Assembly (NCBI GenBank): GCA_002787635.1
Contig: PCXK01000028.1
Location: 18,502 to 82,501, forward strand
DNA from: Alphaproteobacteria bacterium CG11_big_fil_rev_8_21_14_0_20_39_49
GTDB taxonomy: Bacteria; Pseudomonadota; Alphaproteobacteria; Rickettsiales; UBA6187
Length of the DNA stretch: 64,000 nt
Direction: 5' to 3'
Position 1 is the first letter of the stretch, and the number at the start of each line of letters is the position of its first letter. This document shows, piece after piece, positions 62,854 through 64,000 of this stretch. The position numbers were made by a program, and so were the translations under genes. Below the pieces are notes generated by a model. That model was given only the letters and a program-made list of their open reading frames with translations. It had not been told where the DNA came from and made no database searches.

Positions 62854-63567
62854 CTAATATTGTTTTTTTAAAATTTCCTTCCTTTTTTCCTGTAATATTA
62901 TCTCTTTAAATTGCCTGAATAGTATCAATTCAAGATGAGGATATACGTTGTTAACTATTGTTTCCATTCCTGCCTGATTAGGGTGTATCTTGTCTGCTAA
63001 TGTCAGGTCTGTATTTCCGGCGATATCTTTTAAAATGTTCGGGTATAATTCTATTTTGTATTTATCTGCAAGATATTCATACATACTTTGAAATTTATCC
63101 TGATATTGCGGGTGTGCCCCTTTTGGCAATTTTACCCCTGTTAACAGAATCTTTACATTGTTTCGTTGTAGCGTTTGTAAGATATTTGCTAGGTTAGAAT
63201 AGGTATCCTGAGGGTTTTTTTTTGAAAAAGCATCATTTGAACCGAGCGCCAAGATAACAATGTCAGGGTTAAAATCTAACACTATCTGAACTCTTTCAAG
63301 TGCGAGTTGCGTCGTTAGTCCCGTAAATGTTCCGTCAAGAACCCTTACGATGTCGTACCCTACGGATTCTAATTTACGTTCAAGTGCTTTTTTGAAGGTA
63401 TGTTCTTCACCCAGACCGAATCCCGCAACCAGACTGTCTCCGAAAACTATCACTTTTACTACATTCTCTTTATTTTTTGATCTTGCACTCGCATCACTTT
63501 CTTGAGAATATGCCGCAGTTGTATCAAAGAGAATTAAAAGAACAAAAAATATTACTAAATGCTTCAT
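62854..63567 (-). CDS. SGNH/GDSL arylesterase (TesA-like)
   Basis: 237 residues with a signal peptide (KHLVIFFVLLILFDTTAAYS), so periplasmic. Block I is VIVFGDSLVAGFGLGEEHTF with Ser45. Blocks II and III are GTFTGLTTQLALERV and VILALGSNDAFSKKNP, and block V is LADKIHPNQAGME with the catalytic Asp and His. The closest known types are TesA and related arylesterases or lysophospholipases. The last ~30 residues are a basic helix (FRQFKEIILQEKRKEILKKQ) not seen in TesA. Confidence 0.9.
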   Translation of the reverse strand: MKHLVIFFVLLILFDTTAAYSQESDASARSKNKENVVKVIVFGDSLVAGFGLGEEHTFKKALERKLESVGYDIVRVLDGTFTGLTTQLALERVQIVLDFNPDIVILALGSNDAFSKKNPQDTYSNLANILQTLQRNNVKILLTGVKLPKGAHPQYQDKFQSMYEYLADKYKIELYPNILKDIAGNTDLTLADKIHPNQAGMETIVNNVYPHLELILFRQFKEIILQEKRKEILKKQY

Positions 63568-63729
63568 TTAACTAATTTTATTTTTCTATAATCTAAAATA
63601 TTATTTTATAGCAAATTATAATAAAGTTCAACTTACAATGAACGTTTCATGTTATTTTCAATTGCAAAATTCATTTATGTAGTTTATCTACATGTACAAA
63701 TATATAGAATACATAAAGGGTTTTAAGTT

Positions 63730-64000
63730 ATGCATCTTACAAATGAGGTTAAGCAGATTTTAAGCGGTTATGAAAGTGATAACCCCGGAACAAAGACTAA
63801 TTTATCCAGAATCTTAATGCACGGCAAGCTTGGCGGAACAGGAAAACTTGTTATACTTCCTGTCGATCAGGGGTTTGAGCATGGTCCTGCCAGAAGTTTC
63901 GCTCCCAATCCTGATGCTTATGACCCCCACTATCATTATAAGCTGGCAATTGATGCAGGTTTGAGTGCATATGCCGCACCACTTGGAATGCTTGAGGCGG
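63730..64000 (+). CDS. fbaB: Class I fructose-bisphosphate aldolase, cut by window edge
   Basis: ATG at 63730; about 90 residues are visible before the right edge. LTNEVKQILSGYESDNPGTK, LVILPVDQGFEHGPARSFAP and AIDAGLSAYAAPLGML are typical of the archaeal/DhnA-type class I (Schiff-base) aldolase FbaB. The catalytic Lys lies beyond the window. Glycolytic or gluconeogenic cleavage of fructose-1,6-bisphosphate. Confidence 0.85.
   Translation, partial: MHLTNEVKQILSGYESDNPGTKTNLSRILMHGKLGGTGKLVILPVDQGFEHGPARSFAPNPDAYDPHYHYKLAIDAGLSAYAAPLGMLEA

Overview
The window comes from an AT-rich alphaproteobacterium. Supporting signs are the IalB-like protein, COQ9, a eukaryote-type NADP isocitrate dehydrogenase, an extended RibA, long Ala/Lys/Glu tails on ribosomal proteins S16, L21 and L19, and housekeeping genes scattered in small operons (gyrB, recF-dnaN, rpsP-rimM-trmD-rplS). 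The very many short palindromic and MITE-like repeats, low GC and several host-interaction-type proteins recall Rickettsiales and related host-associated lineages. Intact leucine, tyrosine, diaminopimelate and riboflavin genes argue against an extremely reduced obligate parasite. The lineage is inference; no rRNA is present to settle it.

Layout. 1-5 kb: an edge-truncated gene, then fmt-def and dapF-mtaB on the minus strand. 5-11 kb: a secreted nuclease-like protein, an orphan pseudopilin, a 923-residue OmpA-like envelope protein, suhB and efp. 11-13.2 kb: an accessory patch with two unknown membrane proteins, a broken TOPRIM/OLD-like gene remnant and a decayed tRNA-Arg. 13.2-17 kb: arsC with a COG0701 permease, then gyrB. 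17-26 kb: queE, a glycosyltransferase pair with mtnP, icd, a dicarboxylate symporter, hemW, rdgB and rph. 26-36 kb: a PH-domain protein, grpE, glutathionylspermidine synthetase/amidase, an MscS channel, a pentapeptide-repeat membrane protein and a flavoprotein. 36-45 kb: an OmpA-like protein, MlaC, recF-dnaN, tyrA, two unknown genes and mepA. 45-54 kb: the leucine genes leuB, leuD and leuC, interleaved with a PemK/MazF-like toxin and an RDD membrane protein; then rplS-trmD-rimM-rpsP, obgE, rpmA and rplU. 54-64 kb: a Sel1 protein, a candidate CE-clan cysteine protease or acyltransferase effector, truA, a Pal-like lipoprotein, rpsU, COQ9, a cobA-like gene with no standard start codon, IalB, a degenerate response regulator, ribA, an SGNH esterase, and the start of a class I fructose-bisphosphate aldolase.

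The intergenic spaces are filled by a layered repeat system. Short outer elements have terminal inverted repeats ending in TATAGT or in GGAGTGTTC(A/G)ATAAA. They occur either empty, as bare palindromes, or carrying one of several inner palindromes built on GTCAT...ATGAC. Nested insertion of small non-autonomous elements is the simplest reading. No transposase gene is visible in the window.

The most interesting candidates are the 344-residue protein at 55420-56454, with a His-Asp-Gln-x5-Cys arrangement like Ulp1/YopJ enzymes, the start-less cobA, and the modular repeat families with empty and filled versions.
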